Part shown: piece after piece, positions 22,288 to 35,300 of the stretch
How positions within the stretch are numbered: position 1 is the stretch's first letter
Layout: each line of letters begins with the position of its first letter
Origin: Drosophila persimilis
Taxonomy: Eukaryota > Arthropoda > Insecta > Diptera > Drosophilidae
Assembly (NCBI RefSeq): GCF_003286085.1
Contig: NW_020825298.1
Location: 8,122,001 to 8,186,000 of the forward strand
DNA: 64,000 bases
Direction: 5' to 3'
Notes under the pieces: model-generated
Database searches by the model: none
What the model saw: the letters and a program-made list of their open reading frames with translations, nothing else
Told to the model about the DNA's origin: nothing
Program-made: the position numbers and the translations under genes

Positions 22288-23826
22288 AGTTCTAGGAATG
22301 CCTCACCCTTTTATGAACTTCACTTGGAACGAGAGCACTCATTCCTTTTTTATTCTCTTCTTCACTGCATCCCACTGCTACTCCCGAGTAATGGGAGCGG
22401 GAAAGGGACAAAACTTGACGAATTTTCAAGCACACACACACACGCACATAGCTGGAGCTCACGTGATGAAACGAAAAAAAGAAGCACCACAACGCATTTT
22501 AGATTTTGGCACATGAAAAAAGAAGAAATTTTGCAAATACAATATATTTATCTATTTATGCATATGTATATTAAACATTGCACATAAATATTAGCCACTG
22601 CCGCACTTTTTCTTCACCGAGCTGCATTTTTGTGGTCATTTCGCCTCATTCTCCGCCACCGACCTTGATTAAAATCATTTGTTTGCCTTAAAACACATTT
22701 TTTTATACATTTATATCTAATAACTATACCAAACTTCACTAGACACCGGCGCAACATTTGACCCGTTGAATTTTTTACCATTTTTCGTATTTTCAGGGAA
22801 TAAAACGCGGAGCTGACTGGCGACGCACGCTTTGACCGGTGAACAAATTTGAGTGAGAACGGTGCAAATGCGTTCACTCTTTGATCTCCTGCTCCTCTTC
22901 CTATTCGCTCTCCCTCCCACGCTCTATTCGTGGAATTTCATCTTGCTCCTTGTCTTCTTACTCTGCTACTGCAAAGAGAGATCAAAAGTGAGTGGGAGTA
23001 GGAGTGAGATGGAGTGACTGGTGGGAGAGTTACAGTGCGCGGTGTAGGTGCAGCGCATGGTAAAATTACTTAATTTAATTAAATTAATTGATCTCTCTTT
23101 TTAGAAGCAGGAGGAGAAGACAAGGAGCAGACATAAGCGTTTAGCAAAAGAAGCTCAACAGAGTGAGTGGGAGAGAGAGCAATTAGGAAGAGGCGAAGGA
23201 GGAGGAGAGCATAGAATGAACGCATTGGTGCCGCTCTCACTTACATTTTTTCACCGGTCAAAGCGTGCGTTCGCAAGTCAGCTCCGCGCTTCAATCCGGA
23301 AAAATCCGGAAAATGGTGTAAAATTCGATGGGTAAAATGTCGCGCGGGAGTGTAGTGCAGTTTAGTATAGTTATTAGATATAAATGTACAAAAAAAAGTG
23401 TTTTATTGCAAGAAAATGTGTTGAAGCAAGAGCGGAGGCGCAGAAAGAGGCTAAATGGCGGCAAAAAAGCAGCTCGACGAAGGAAAAGTGCGGCAGTGGT
23501 TAATATTTATGTTCAATGTTTGATATATGTATGCATAAGTACATAAACATAATATTTTTGCATCATTTCTTTTTTTTCATGTGACAAAATCTAAAATGTG
23601 TTGTTGTTGCGTTATGGTGCTTAATTTTTTTCGTTTCATCACGTGAGTTCCAGCTACATATGTGCGTGTGTGTGTGTGTGTCTGCTTGAAATTCGTCAAG
23701 TTTTGTCCCTTTCCCACTCCCATTACTCGGGAGTAGCAGTGGGATGCAGTGAAGAAGAGAATCGAAAAGAAGAGAGTGCTCTTGTTCCAAGTGAAGTTCA
23801 TAAAAGGGTGAGGCATTCCCAGAACT
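22288..23826. mobile_element. Foldback element: about 700-bp inverted arms around a 100-bp centre
   Basis: The left arm (22288 to about 22988) and right arm (about 23089-23826) are inverted copies. The outer ends read AGTTCTAGGAATGCCTCACC and, on the minus strand, AGTTCTGGGAATGCCTCACC. Over the outer 140 bases the arms differ at about ten positions; small indels accumulate inward (a CA tract, an ACAACAACA insertion on the right). The centre at about 22989-23088 is unique and AT/GA-mixed. There is no transposase-length frame and no clear target-site duplication. The layout fits a foldback-type or Galileo-like non-autonomous DNA transposon, but the family is not established. Each arm holds an outward-facing frame with the shared block F-IVIRYKC-KK-VL. 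Confidence 0.75.
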
Positions 23827-26800
23827 CCTGATCTGACTCTATCTTGTCTAGTGTGTTTACACGAACTTTCGCCCTCTTGTGCCTCACCTCATATTAATAA
23901 AATGCCTAAATTGTGTGCTCTTATTGAAAATCATTTTGTGCGGTTTCGGCGTGGTTTTTGTCGTAACTTCGAAACTCTCTTTATCAGAATCGTTAGAATC
24001 GGACAAGATTATGGGTAAGTGAGAAAAGAGACGAAAGAAATTATGTTGTTCTTTACCATTTATACCTTTATTTTTTTACCAATGATTTTCGAATTGTAAC
24101 TTCCTTCAGGGTCTCGAACTCGGTCCCTCCCATTTCTGTCTATGCCTGCGATTAGTTGAAAAACATTCCAAATTGTTTCCTAGAATTAGCAGATCATCAC
24201 TTCCATCATCATTCCAATTATCATCAGCAGACTAATGCCTAATGGACAAACATTTTGATTTCTGAAATCATAGATATAATAATTTCAAGATATTAGCACT
24301 AATTTAGGGGAATTTCCCTTTCGGCTGGTCCCCCCCCAGTCCTGCGAAAGAATGATTTACATGAAATAACCATTTTCCCACTTGACTTATGACTGCCACG
24401 CGGGCACATGGGGCACTCACCCACCACCACCGCCAGCTAAATCGCTACTAAGTATTATGCTATATAGATTATATGGTCAGCTACGCACACACACAGAGTC
24501 CGACGATAGAGTAGAGCACCACTAAAGACACTAAGCACGACAAAAAGACATTAAACACGACAACGAAATAAAAAAAACATTGAAGTTTCTTATCAGCATT
24601 TCCGCTTTTCGTGACCAATGTCTTGGAGTGTGCACACTCACACACACACATAATACTATATATACGAAATAGTTACTATATATCTTTATGGCAGTGTGTG
24701 TGTGTGTGGTATGTGCTCTTGGAGTATCAGTTTCGGCACACTCTTCGAGATCTCAGATGGCATGCAAAGGTTATAGAAATGGAAAAGTCAAAAGCTCAAC
24801 CCCCTACCTGGTCCCTGGTTAGACTTAATTTCTGGACATGCTTTTGGGGCCGCCACACTGGTTATCCTTCATTATTCATAAATATGCAAATGCCTTGGCT
24901 TGGCTCGGCTTGGCTTGGTAATAAATTCTTGATGCATGGCCAAAGGCTTCGGGTCAATCTTGAGCATGAGCGTGAGCTTCAGCAGCAGCAATTTGGGGCA
25001 AGAGTGGTGTTGGGTGTTGGGTGTTGGTTGTTGGGTGGTTGCTGTTGCATGGTAATCGGCCAGGCATGTTTAGCACTCAATCTGAGGTTACTCCCAGGCT
25101 ATGTGGCGGTGGCGACGGCGGTGGCTCCTTGGAATTGGTGGCATATGCCACATTACCTCCGAAACAAATTAAATGGTTTCGCATTTGGATGAGAAACTCA
25201 ACTCAACTCAAGTCAGAGCGCTCTCTGGTTCTGGTTCTGCTCCGTTTCAGTTCTGTTCAGTTTGGTCCTCTTTCGGGACTCGTTAGGGGCGGTTGCATGT
25301 GGTGGGCGTTGCCACACACACACATATGTTCATTCAATTGTGTGCGTAATCTGTGGAAACCACACACATGCACACGCCACAGGACAAGGACGACGAAGAG
25401 GAGAGATATGGCAGGACAGAGATGCGGGCGTGACTCACGAGTGGGAATGAATGACCCGAAATGATTGATTTTTATGGGATATTTTCAAGATTATTCATAG
25501 GGAGTAATGCGACTGGGAATCTCCTGAGGGGCTATAAAGATTGCTTCTTCCTTCTGTTTTTCTATCAATAAATATTCTATCTATCATTCCATCCCTCTTA
25601 CCCAGGTCTTCCCTCGTGATGTCTGGGACTTTTCCAGCAGTCACACTGCTCACGACACTCACGCGCTCATCGCTTTCGAAGCAAACGATGCCTTGGGAAA
25701 TTCTTGTCGAAGCCAGCGCCGAGCGCTTCCCAGGATGATTGTCCTCTGGTCTGGACTTGGATTTAAAACAACATAAATCATACATTTTTTTTGCACTAGC
25801 AAAAGGGATAGCACACACCCCAACCCCCCCCGCACACCGCACACCGCACACCGCACACCCACTCCTGCCCCCACCCACCTTCCAGGCAGACTGTGTATAA
25901 TGCGCACAATCGCAGGCAGGACACGAAATCGGAAGGAAAGGAAGTCCTAATGTGTGTGTGAGTGTGTGGTGGGTGGGGGGGAGCTAGGGGGGGAGAGAAA
26001 TGTTTGCGCAGCACAAAAATGAATTTTCTTTTCTTTGGGGGACCCGCTGCTCGTGTCCTGCCCGTTGAACCTTTGTCTGGCAGCAGGACATTCATCGCTA
26101 TCGTTACATCGTCCTGCCACTGACTCCGTCTCCGACTCCGTCTCCGTCTCCGACTCCAACTGCGACTCTCGGAGTTCGTCTTGGACTTGAGCTCGAGCTT
26201 GAGTTGGCTGAGCAAACAAGCGTATAAATTGAGTTATAATTTGTTTCAGGACCGTGCCCGTGCCCGAGCCCGTGCTCCCTTTGTGCCGGCTCCCGGAAGT
26301 TGGCTTCTCCGTTATTTAAATGAATCCTATCCTCCCTGGTAGTCCTTTGGCAGTCCTCTCGCCTCTGATAAGAGTACTCGGGGCCCTGAGACATGTGGCA
26401 ATTGGTTGTCCTTTCTGGTCGTTTGGTTTTCGGGTTTTCCATTTGCCACAATCATTTCCAGCATATTTGCTACGGTTTGCAGTAGGAGTTCTCCATGGAA
26501 AGGGATATGGTTTTGAAGTAAAAGGAAAACATTATTACATTGTGGGTTCCCGGAGAGAGAAACGGATGTGTGGCTTGCTTTTGATTGTGCAGATGATTGC
26601 AGAGCCCAGGAGGCAGGAAGAGAGGAGTTCCAATGATGATTGAAGGCATTCCTGGGCTCATAATGTGCTTTTGATTATAGAGAGTTGATTCCCCCCTCCC
26701 CGAAGTTTCCTCTAATTACCACCTAAGGACTCGCCAAGGACTTCCTGCACTTAGACCCCCTTCCACGGGACTTGCTTCAAATGTTGCAAAATTTGTGCCT

Positions 26801-27473
26801 TTGCTTGTTAACAAAATATTGTTTTTAAGAATTAATCCGACCAGAACTAATACATTTTAATTAAGCCAATTTGCAGGCCCTAGGACAAGGGACAGAGAAG
26901 CAACCAAGCGGGCAACTGGAGGACCAACCAGCAGCTCTATCACCGCTCCAAAAGCCACTTAGGGCAGCAGCCGCCACCCACCAACCGCCCCACCGCCCCC
27001 TGCCCACGATTAACATGCGTACAATAAAATTGTGATTTCTTGCACATACAATTCGAGAGTTTTTATTTTTTATTTTTTATTTTCCATGTACCTTTTCATC
27101 GTCGTTTTTTTTCTGCATTTTTAATGCTTGAAATGGCAAAATGGTACAACGGTAAAATGGCAGTTTACGCTCGTTTCACATTTTGTCCGCTGCCGCTGCC
27201 GCAGCCACCGCCTGGCTTGCCACATTGAGTGGCATACTCGAGCATGTCTTTACATCTCTTTACGCTTGGCTATGGCCCCGGCAGCAAGCGGGGAGAGGCG
27301 GCGCCGGGGGGGTTTTCACTGGTAAAATGGCTGCCACAGATATGCATGAAATATCATTATCATAGAGTGTCCAACACATGAGGAATTGTGGATTAATGTC
27401 ACAATTCAATTTACGAGTATTTCTGGCCTCTGATAAAACTGCCATTCAAAGATAGCCCACAGACAAAGCCGAA

Positions 27474-27560
27474 GAGCAGGGCCGGAGTAGGGCCGGAGTA
27501 GGGACGGAGCAGGGCCGGAGTAGGGCCGGAGTAGGGCCGGAGTAGGGCCGGAGTAGGGCC
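27474..27560 (+). repeat. Minisatellite with 11-bp unit GGGCCGGAGTA
   Basis: About eight head-to-tail copies, nearly identical except one with GGGACGGAGCA. Eleven bases is not a multiple of three, so this is not a coding repeat kept in frame. Confidence 0.9.
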
Positions 27561-27731
27561 CTTCTGCCTTCGCACACAGACACATTGTATCTTTCGGTTT
27601 GTGGTTCTTCTGGTTTCCGTATTCTTAGGCATTTATCAGCATTTATCCATCCCTCAACATCTCCCACGAATAAACAAACAAACAAACAAACACTTAAACA
27701 TCTTAAACTTTTGTTTTCTCAACTCTGCCCG

Positions 27732-27733
<2 letters not shown>

Positions 27734-27767
<34 letters not shown>
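27734..27767 (+). repeat. CT microsatellite
   Basis: About sixteen CT units. Confidence 0.85.
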
Positions 27768-27769
<2 letters not shown>

Positions 27770-28608
27770 CCTTGTATCGCCTTGTATCTGTTGTATGTAT
27801 CTTTTTTTATGCACCCGCATGGATCTGTTGGATCTGGCCTGAAAATCGATCTCAAGTCGCAGCCAGAAAAAGCGAAAAAATGCGCAAAAGTCACGTAGTC
27901 AGCGAAACAGACAAACCCAAGCCCATAATGTGCACCATATAGACAACGATTTGCGAGAATATATCAGAGCAGAAGTGGTGGGGGAGGGAGGGGGGTGTGG
28001 CAGGGTCTGGCAGAGAGACCCTCGACTGCACGTGGCATTGATCTGTGGCCCCTTTGGGAGGAGGTGGGTGCTGTAAGTCGAAGAAATATACACACTTTGG
28101 GATACACTGAGAGGAATTTGTGAGGAGAGGCTTTATATGGATCGAATGAAACATTGGAGAAGGTTGAACGGGGCTAAAATTGAATACCTCTCAAGTCCAC
28201 TCGCTTCTCCTCTCTTCTGACACTCCTCTTTCTCTCAGTGTAGGCCCAACACAACCCCAAATGGGCAATTAAAGTGTCACAAGTTCGGGACATGCAATAT
28301 TTCATGACGCAATGCCTAAGATTATGAATATAAATGCAAATTAGTCTTGGGCTCAGAGTGCCCGTTCCACTCCACCTTCCCCCACCGAAAGGACCTCCTC
28401 TGCCACCTGTCTGTTGTGGTCAGCGGTTGGAGAGGGACACTCGACGGTAGGGGGGGGGGGAGAGGGGTTGAGAAATCGGGAGCGTGACAATCATTAAAAG
28501 TCAACCAACGGCGACGACGACAACGTGGAAACGTCCAACGTTGAACAATCACTGAAAATGACTAACGGTAACCACGATAGCTTACATCCGGACCAAAAGT
28601 CCTGGCCA

Positions 28609-28632
28609 CCACACACACACACACACACACAC
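28609..28632 (+). repeat. CA microsatellite with CCATAC tail
   Basis: Twelve CA units followed by three CCATAC-like hexamers. Confidence 0.8.
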
Positions 28633-29562
28633 CCATACCCATACCCATACCAAAAGAGAATAAAAAATCAACCAAGAAAAGCTCTTTCGGTGGAAGGCCC
28701 CGTGCACGTTGAAAGAAAATTACGCTCTTATCTCGCTTCCTGTCGTGACACAATTTTCTATCATAGTAGAAGCCACTCGAGTCCTCGACTTCTCGATTCC
28801 TCGACTCCTCGACTCCTGATGGTGTTGTTGGGCCCTGTGGCAAATACATAAAGTTATTATTGCCTTTACTGTACTTTTTCGGTGGGGGATTGTGGTGGGG
28901 GGGTGCGGGTCTGGAGGTAACCCTTGATAAATGTGCCACGCTCACGTTTTGCCAGCTCTGAGCTCGGGAGCAGCGACTAACGTCATAATTTTAGTCATGA
29001 ATTGATTTTCAAGATAGTCTCTGAAAAGGGCAACACTATTATGGGTTTCAGACGAACTTCTGTAGAAGTTTCTGCCAGTAAAGATGCGAAAACTATGATT
29101 TAGATCTATAGTACACCTCTTAAAAGCATTATCCCCTTCAAAATATCACATTCTAGATGAAAATTCCATCAAAAGGGGCTCCTAAAAGTCTTCCTCTTTC
29201 ATTCTTGGCCTAAATAATCACTGAACCATGGCCCTAAGGCGACTGAAAGTAATCCCAAATTCATTTCTACCTTCGCTAAAAGGAATAAACCCAAAAACCT
29301 GTACCCCGTCCCACAAAAATATATCTTAACCCAGAAACATTGTTTCTGGCGTCTAAAAGTAATGGCCAACTAATGCATAATTAGATTGACTAAGCACATG
29401 CAATGCCCAAGCCAAGGGGACTTATGAATTTCATAAATACTAATTAAGTGGGGGCGCTGTCGCTGTCCAGGCTCAAGAACGGTTTAGGCCACAGAACCCT
29501 AGGCCCCATTTCAAGTATCTTTTTCTGTGTAACTCTCTCTGTTTCTATTGGGGCGTCCATCG

Positions 29563-29596
29563 TCAGTCAGCGGAGACACAGCCTCGTAATGAGATG
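29563..29596 (+). promoter_or_regulatory. Initiator plus DPE core promoter
   Basis: TCAGTC initiator with its A at 29565, and AGATG at +28 to +32 (29592-29596), matching the DPE consensus RGWYV at exactly the required spacing. No TATA box. The 3' sequence looks like a Drosophila leader (AAC/CAA-rich, few ATGs). It could be a distal promoter of ham, 17 kb upstream of the proximal one, or start a non-coding RNA. Confidence 0.5.
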
Positions 29597-30013
29597 AAAA
29601 TTGAACAAATCCAGCGTACGTGACAAATTGAAAAAAAGCGCATCAGTGGAGCGAAGTTAACTAGTGAGACCTGTGTGGAATCAACCATACAATATTGGAC
29701 AACAGCGACAACGCTTTTCTGATGACTTGACCACCAGAAACAACAACAACAACAACAGCGACAACAGCGACAGCGACAACGACAGCCACAGCTACTGTGA
29801 CTGACTTTTACGAGTACCAGTAAAAAAAAGAAGGAAAATAAACCAATATCTCAGAACGTCACCCGAACGATGTGCAGTAACTGGAGTGCCACAGCAGCAG
29901 CACCAGTTCTGGGCGTAGTACCCACTCGTAATACTATCTAGACACGTGAAATGAGTTATCAACGCAACGTGTTGTTGCTGCACCTGCACTGTGGACAGAA
30001 AGGCGGCCACCAG
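29565..30013 (+). other. Candidate non-coding leader exon after the 29.6-kb promoter
   Basis: Runs from the initiator to a possible splice donor CACCAG/GTGCGT at 30014. It contains CAACAACAACAGCGACAACAG-type sequence typical of fly leaders. Two short frames occur: 29870-29941 (23 codons, MCSNWSATAAAPV...) and 29951-30070 (39 codons, MSYQRNVLLLHLHCG...), the second reading across the donor. If spliced there, the second frame ends in phase 0 and would not fit the phase-1 entry of ham exon 2. Evidence is promoter and composition only. Confidence 0.3.
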
Positions 30014-30070
30014 GTGCGTGTAGGGGCACTGCCTAAGGGGAGAGTCTTTGGGATTCATAGAACTCAATAG

Positions 30071-32297
30071 GAGAAAAGCGTTTTCGAAAGGAATACAACT
30101 TTCAATGTAAACACTGGGCTATGTTTCAGCAAAAGCTTTGGAAAATGACTATTTTCAGTGATTCAGAAGTGCTCTTAATTTGTTTTTCCCCAAAGTAAAA
30201 GTGTACAAAATTATAACATATTTTTTCGATAAATCTTAAACTTTTAGGCTGTGAAAAAAAAATGAGACAGACATAAAACATGTTATATTTTGTAAAAATA
30301 ATTGCGAGTAGGCATTATAAGTAATTTTAGATATACAAAAATACATAAAATAATGTTTAAATATTCAGCATAAGAAGAAAAGTTAATGAAGTGCTTACAA
30401 TAATTGATTTTTGTACTGGATAGAAATTTATGCATATACCACATTTTTCATGGTCCATACATGACAGTTTTATTTTTCTGAAATTTTTCCTGCAATTTCT
30501 AAGCAATTATAATACATTTTACAAGTGATTTTTAGACGGTTTTTTAAGTATTAATCCTTAAAATGTAAAAAATTCTTCTTTCTGGATTCAAGAAGGTTGT
30601 TGAATGTTATTTATGTATTTAATGAAAAGTTATCTTCTAAAAAAGGAACTAGTTACAAAAGAAGGAAAGGAGTAAAGATAAAACTAGCTATGAAATATAT
30701 ACCTATAATCTATTTCGACATAAAATCTTATATTAAACTCTAAATTTAGTTTCAAAAACTTATACCCCAATTCCTAGTTTGCAAAAATATTAATAATAGG
30801 AGTTTATTAATCCATTTTATGCACATTTTTCTGTAACAAAAATTGGTATTGGCATCCACTGTGCAGTCACTGTCTCGCCCGCCAGCTGTAAACTGGGGAT
30901 CTGCACATGCCTCGAAACTGATTACCATGAAGCAGATCAGAGTATAGTGTGGGCATCCACGAGGGGGGGTAGGGGGCGGTAGGGGGGAAACAGGAGTGTA
31001 GGATTGTGGCATTGTCAACCGTCAGTCCAATTACCGCACAGATGGGGGATGGAGGGGGGGGAAGTGATGGTGTGGTCAGGCTTGTGCTCCTCTTGTACTC
31101 TTCCTCTCATTCGTTTTTTTCCTGTTCTCCTGCTTCCTCTGCTTCTCCTGCAGCCACGGCCCATAACTTTTTCAGTTAATGAAGACATAAAACCCAGTGG
31201 TGTGGCTGCCACGGCAGCTGGAGGCCATAAAGGCGGCAGCACCAGAAACAACAACGAAGGAGCCTGCCTGCCTGCCTGCCACACACTGCTGCTGCTGTTG
31301 CTGCTGCTGTGGCAAGGTTTTTGTTTGTTCTTATTTCGCGGCGATTTTTTTGTTTATTTTTGCAGCCACAAGAAAGTTGCCACAGCCACAGGGAGAGAGG
31401 GGAGAGGGAAAAGGAAGATATCTAAGTGAGTGATAAGAAGAATGAAAGCTAATTTTGGGTACAACGAAGATGGGAATACCCTTAAGGATCCATTGGGAGC
31501 TAATGGGTGTCTGAAATACCTATAGTACCCTCTAGAAGGGTATCAAAAGGGTATCAGGCGGGGTATGGGCCCAAAGGAGACTGGCGGGAGAGCACCACCC
31601 CACCACCCCACCACCCCACCAGCACCCTCCCACCATCTCTCTGTATATACCAGAAAACGCCATTTTGCTAAAAGTTGTTGTTGCCTCGGCTGGTGTCTCT
31701 GCCTCTGTCGCTGTCAGTGTCTCTGCCGCGTCGCTGCCGCTGTTGCTGTCTCTGCCCAGTGTCGTTGTCGCTATCAGCGCACATCAATGGACCAAACGAA
31801 CGACATTCGTGGCGACACATTTCGGCGCACATTACGTATACGTATGCGTGTGCCGTTGGTCAAAGCGAAAGAGCAGCAGACGAAAGAGCGAATGGCAACA
31901 GCAGCAGAAGCAGAGACAGCAGCAGCGACAGCGACAGCAACAGATGAGCGTGCGAGCGAGATGGCCACAGGCGGGAGATAGAGAGCGAGCGCCAAATGAG
32001 CAGCGACTGAGAGATAGATATGATAACGAGGAGAGGCAGCAGCGACAGCAGCGGCAGCAGCGACAAATGTTGGCCACGCCTACGCGTTGTCTTCTGGACA
32101 GAAGCGAGAAGCGCAAAAGAAGAGGAAGACAAGCGAGAGAGGAGCAGAGAAGAGCAGACACAGAGTAAAAGTTTTTACTGTTTTAACCTCCAGTCAAGGA
32201 CCTCTCCAGGCATTGTCCTTGGTAGACCGCCAGTCCCGTTGTTGGTGGCCTCTTAACACAGTTCATTAATCAAATGCCAACAGCCACAGAGCCACAG

Positions 32298-32334
<37 letters not shown>

Positions 32335-35300
32335 GCCATAATAAAATAAGGTGCAACAAGCCAGACGGCCAGACGAATTCGTCGCGGCGAATATGGCCCG
32401 CCAGATTCTCTCTCTTTCTGGACAAAGCTCCACCCCAAGCACACGAAAGCGCAGACGCAACAGAGAGGAAGAGAGGGAGCGATGGAGCGACGGAGAGAGA
32501 GAGAGGAGCGGCAGTGGCAGAGCAGAGAGCACCCTGCTGCTGCTGCTGCTGCGTTTTACGATGACAAACGAATGACAGACAAACTCTCTCCACGTTTCTT
32601 CACTGTGTGCTGTGGGGCCGGGGCTGTGGCCGGGGTTTGGGGCTGGGTGGGGGAGAGAGAGAGATAATAACAAAGAGATAAGGGAGACGACAGCAGAAGG
32701 CCAAAAGCAGCGATGGCTCCCATTGAATGCCCGCCAGTCAGAAGCGTTCGTTCGTTCTCGTTCGTTCGCTCGTGCTGTTGTTCGTGTGGCCCCCCGCCTG
32801 CCCCCTGCCCCCACCACCGCTTGCTGTTGCGCGCGTGTGTGTTTGTGTGAGAGAACTGTTGCTTGTGTAAGTGCACAGTGGGGCAGATGTGGCTGTTGTG
32901 GGGGCGGGGAGGGGGGTGACACTCTGGCCAGTGACAGTGGGTGGAGTGTGGGCGGTGGCTGGGTCTCCAGGGGGGGGAGGGGGAGGGCATGGTCTGGTGG
33001 ATGCCTTGGGGAGGGAATTTCTGCTGCACGATTACCTCATACTGGAAATCGCATCTCTCCTGTATATAAAATGAATGTTTCTTCCCCACTCTTTCCCCGC
33101 TTTTTACCTCTCTTTCTCTCCCCCTCTCTCTGTGTCTCTATATATCGCCAGTTTTATATATATTTTTGAGAGTGTTTGTAATTTCCTGATAATTAAATGA
33201 ACGCCTGAAATTATTGTATTTTTCTCTGGACCCCGCACTCCCCCTGGAGGAGTGAGGGGGGGGGGGCTGCCGTGTCTGGGAAATAAATGGGAAACTCTTA
33301 GGTTGGATAATGAAAATGGCTTTCGCAGACACTTTTCACTATAACTTTTTTTATGACCGCAATTTTAGGTTTTTAAGCTCTTAATTAGAGAGAGGATATT
33401 CCCTAGGAATAAGATATATAAGAACTCTCCGAAAATCATAGGAAATTAAGACGAGTGGAATGTGATTTCATATTAACCCTAGCTAGAGTCCTCTTATCAT
33501 CAGCCGCAACCTTTCAAGCATGAGAACATACATAAGTAGGTCGATAGATATCCCACCCACTGAAACATTATATAATTTCCTTTCGCGGAAGCTCCCATGT
33601 GGATGTCAGAGTATTATTTTTGGCACAAATTTCATCAGCCTTGAATTCTGTGGGAAATAACTCAAAAGTTATGGCTATGTAATCCTATATTCCCGCTGCA
33701 AGATCAAGAGCGACTATATATAGAACAATGGCAGCCCCACCCCCCCCACCGGAATGGCAGCCCCCTCTTCCACCTCCGTCATTCAGTCGTGTGTGGCGCC
33801 CCAATGACGTGCATAGAGTTAGATAAACAACAATAAGAACTGCAATAATACGCCACATCGCATGCGGGATGCCAAGATCCATCCGTTTTGGCCAATTATA
33901 CGTTCCATAAAGCTGACCCAAAACGGCTGCAGCCACACAGCCACCGCCACAGCCACTCGGCCATCATAAAAGACTGAAAAATCTTCGCATATTTTACGAG
34001 ATGGAACAAAAACAAATGTTTTTCCCTCGGTTGACTTACTTTTATTATGAGTTTTCCACCCACTCGCACGGGCCTGTGGTCTCTGCTCTCTCTGTGTTTT
34101 TCCAGTGGTCTGGTAATAAGGAGAAAAATGCGAGCAATGCGCTGGAATTGGAACGCAACTAAAGGCGAAAATATAATGCAGACTGGTGGGGAGAGGTGTG
34201 GAGGGGAGGGCAGGGTACAGGTGGTAGGATCTTGGGAATGAGGTGGAAGTCACGTCTGGAGCTAGGAGCTCGGAGCTAGGGGTTGGGAGTGGGGGTAGGG
34301 AGTACACTTCTACCAGCATGAATAATTAATGTAAGCAAAATATTGATTGCATGTACTTGAAAAGAGTTCCAGCGGACAGCCAGGATGACGAGGACGACAT
34401 GGACGACCACGACGATGACGACGACGACGACAACGTCCGACATTGTCGGGCCTATGACAAACGACTGACACGCGGACTGAGCAGTGCGACAAATGCAACC
34501 CCCACCGCCACCACCACCACCACCGCAGACAGTCCCACCCCCACCCCCACCCCAACCACATCTCACACTCCCCCACGGAACCCGCTCTTGACCGGAGGGG
34601 GGAGGCCTTTTGCCTGCCCATTGGCCAGAGGGTGGTCCTATGGGATAATGGTGTGGGTGTTGCATAAATTGTGCCTCTGTGCAGAGGAGAACATAGTTGG
34701 CATGTGCATGGCCTGTTGGGCTTTAATAACAGCCATATAGATAGATGGCTGAGATAACAAGGTTAAGCGAAGGACTTTGCGGTGACTTCCAGAAGGGACT
34801 GGGGGTTTCCCTAGGACTTGGGACTCTCCTTACAATGTTGAGAGAGGAGGAGGAGGAGTATTGAAAACGTGGCTACTTGGAGAGGAATTCTGAAGAATGG
34901 CTTGGGATTAGGCCTCAAAGGTAGAAAACTTGTAATAATTTTGGATATATATCAATGGATATATGGTTATCCAAGGGATAAATACTCCTACGCAAAGAGG
35001 CCTTCTATAATCTTCTATAATCAGACGAGTATCCACCTTTTTTAGTGCCTGAAACATTGTCATTTCCCATAGTATCCCCAATGACAGCCCCGGAAAACTA
35101 TCCACCAACCCCAGACACTGCTCCGCCCTGCTCTGCGGGCCCCAAATTCCATCCCGGTGAATGCCTATTGGATGGGCACGACCCGTGTCTCCCCGCCGAG
35201 TGCGATGCGGGGAGGGTGGAGGGTGGATGGGGGGGACTAGGAAACTTGCGTGACTTCATTTGCATGAATTACGTTGCGTTTTTTGTGGCGTTGCTGGAGT

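Larger units (their letters stand above)
23827..29562. other. Intergenic DNA, no gene recognised
   Basis: About 5.7 kb. It contains a run of CA/GT repeats near 24640 and 24693, GC-rich polypurine stretches near 25820-25995, an 11-bp minisatellite (27474-27560), a CT repeat (27734-27767) and a CA repeat (28609-28632). Open frames at 24611-25464 and 25796-26451 appear to be chance frames in biased sequence. Confidence 0.55.

Noticed and set aside
24107..24128. GGGTCTCGAACTCGGTCCCT, resembling a tRNA B box and T-arm
   Set aside because: No matching A box, acceptor stem or anticodon arm could be found on either strand, so it is not called a tRNA or SINE.
31565..32168. Long plus-strand frames rich in Arg/Gln
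   Set aside because: Derived from CAG/CGACAG repeats, open in several frames and both strands.
33649..33657. Single Su(H)-like site TGTGGGAAA
   Set aside because: One match in this much DNA is expected by chance; no cluster seen.
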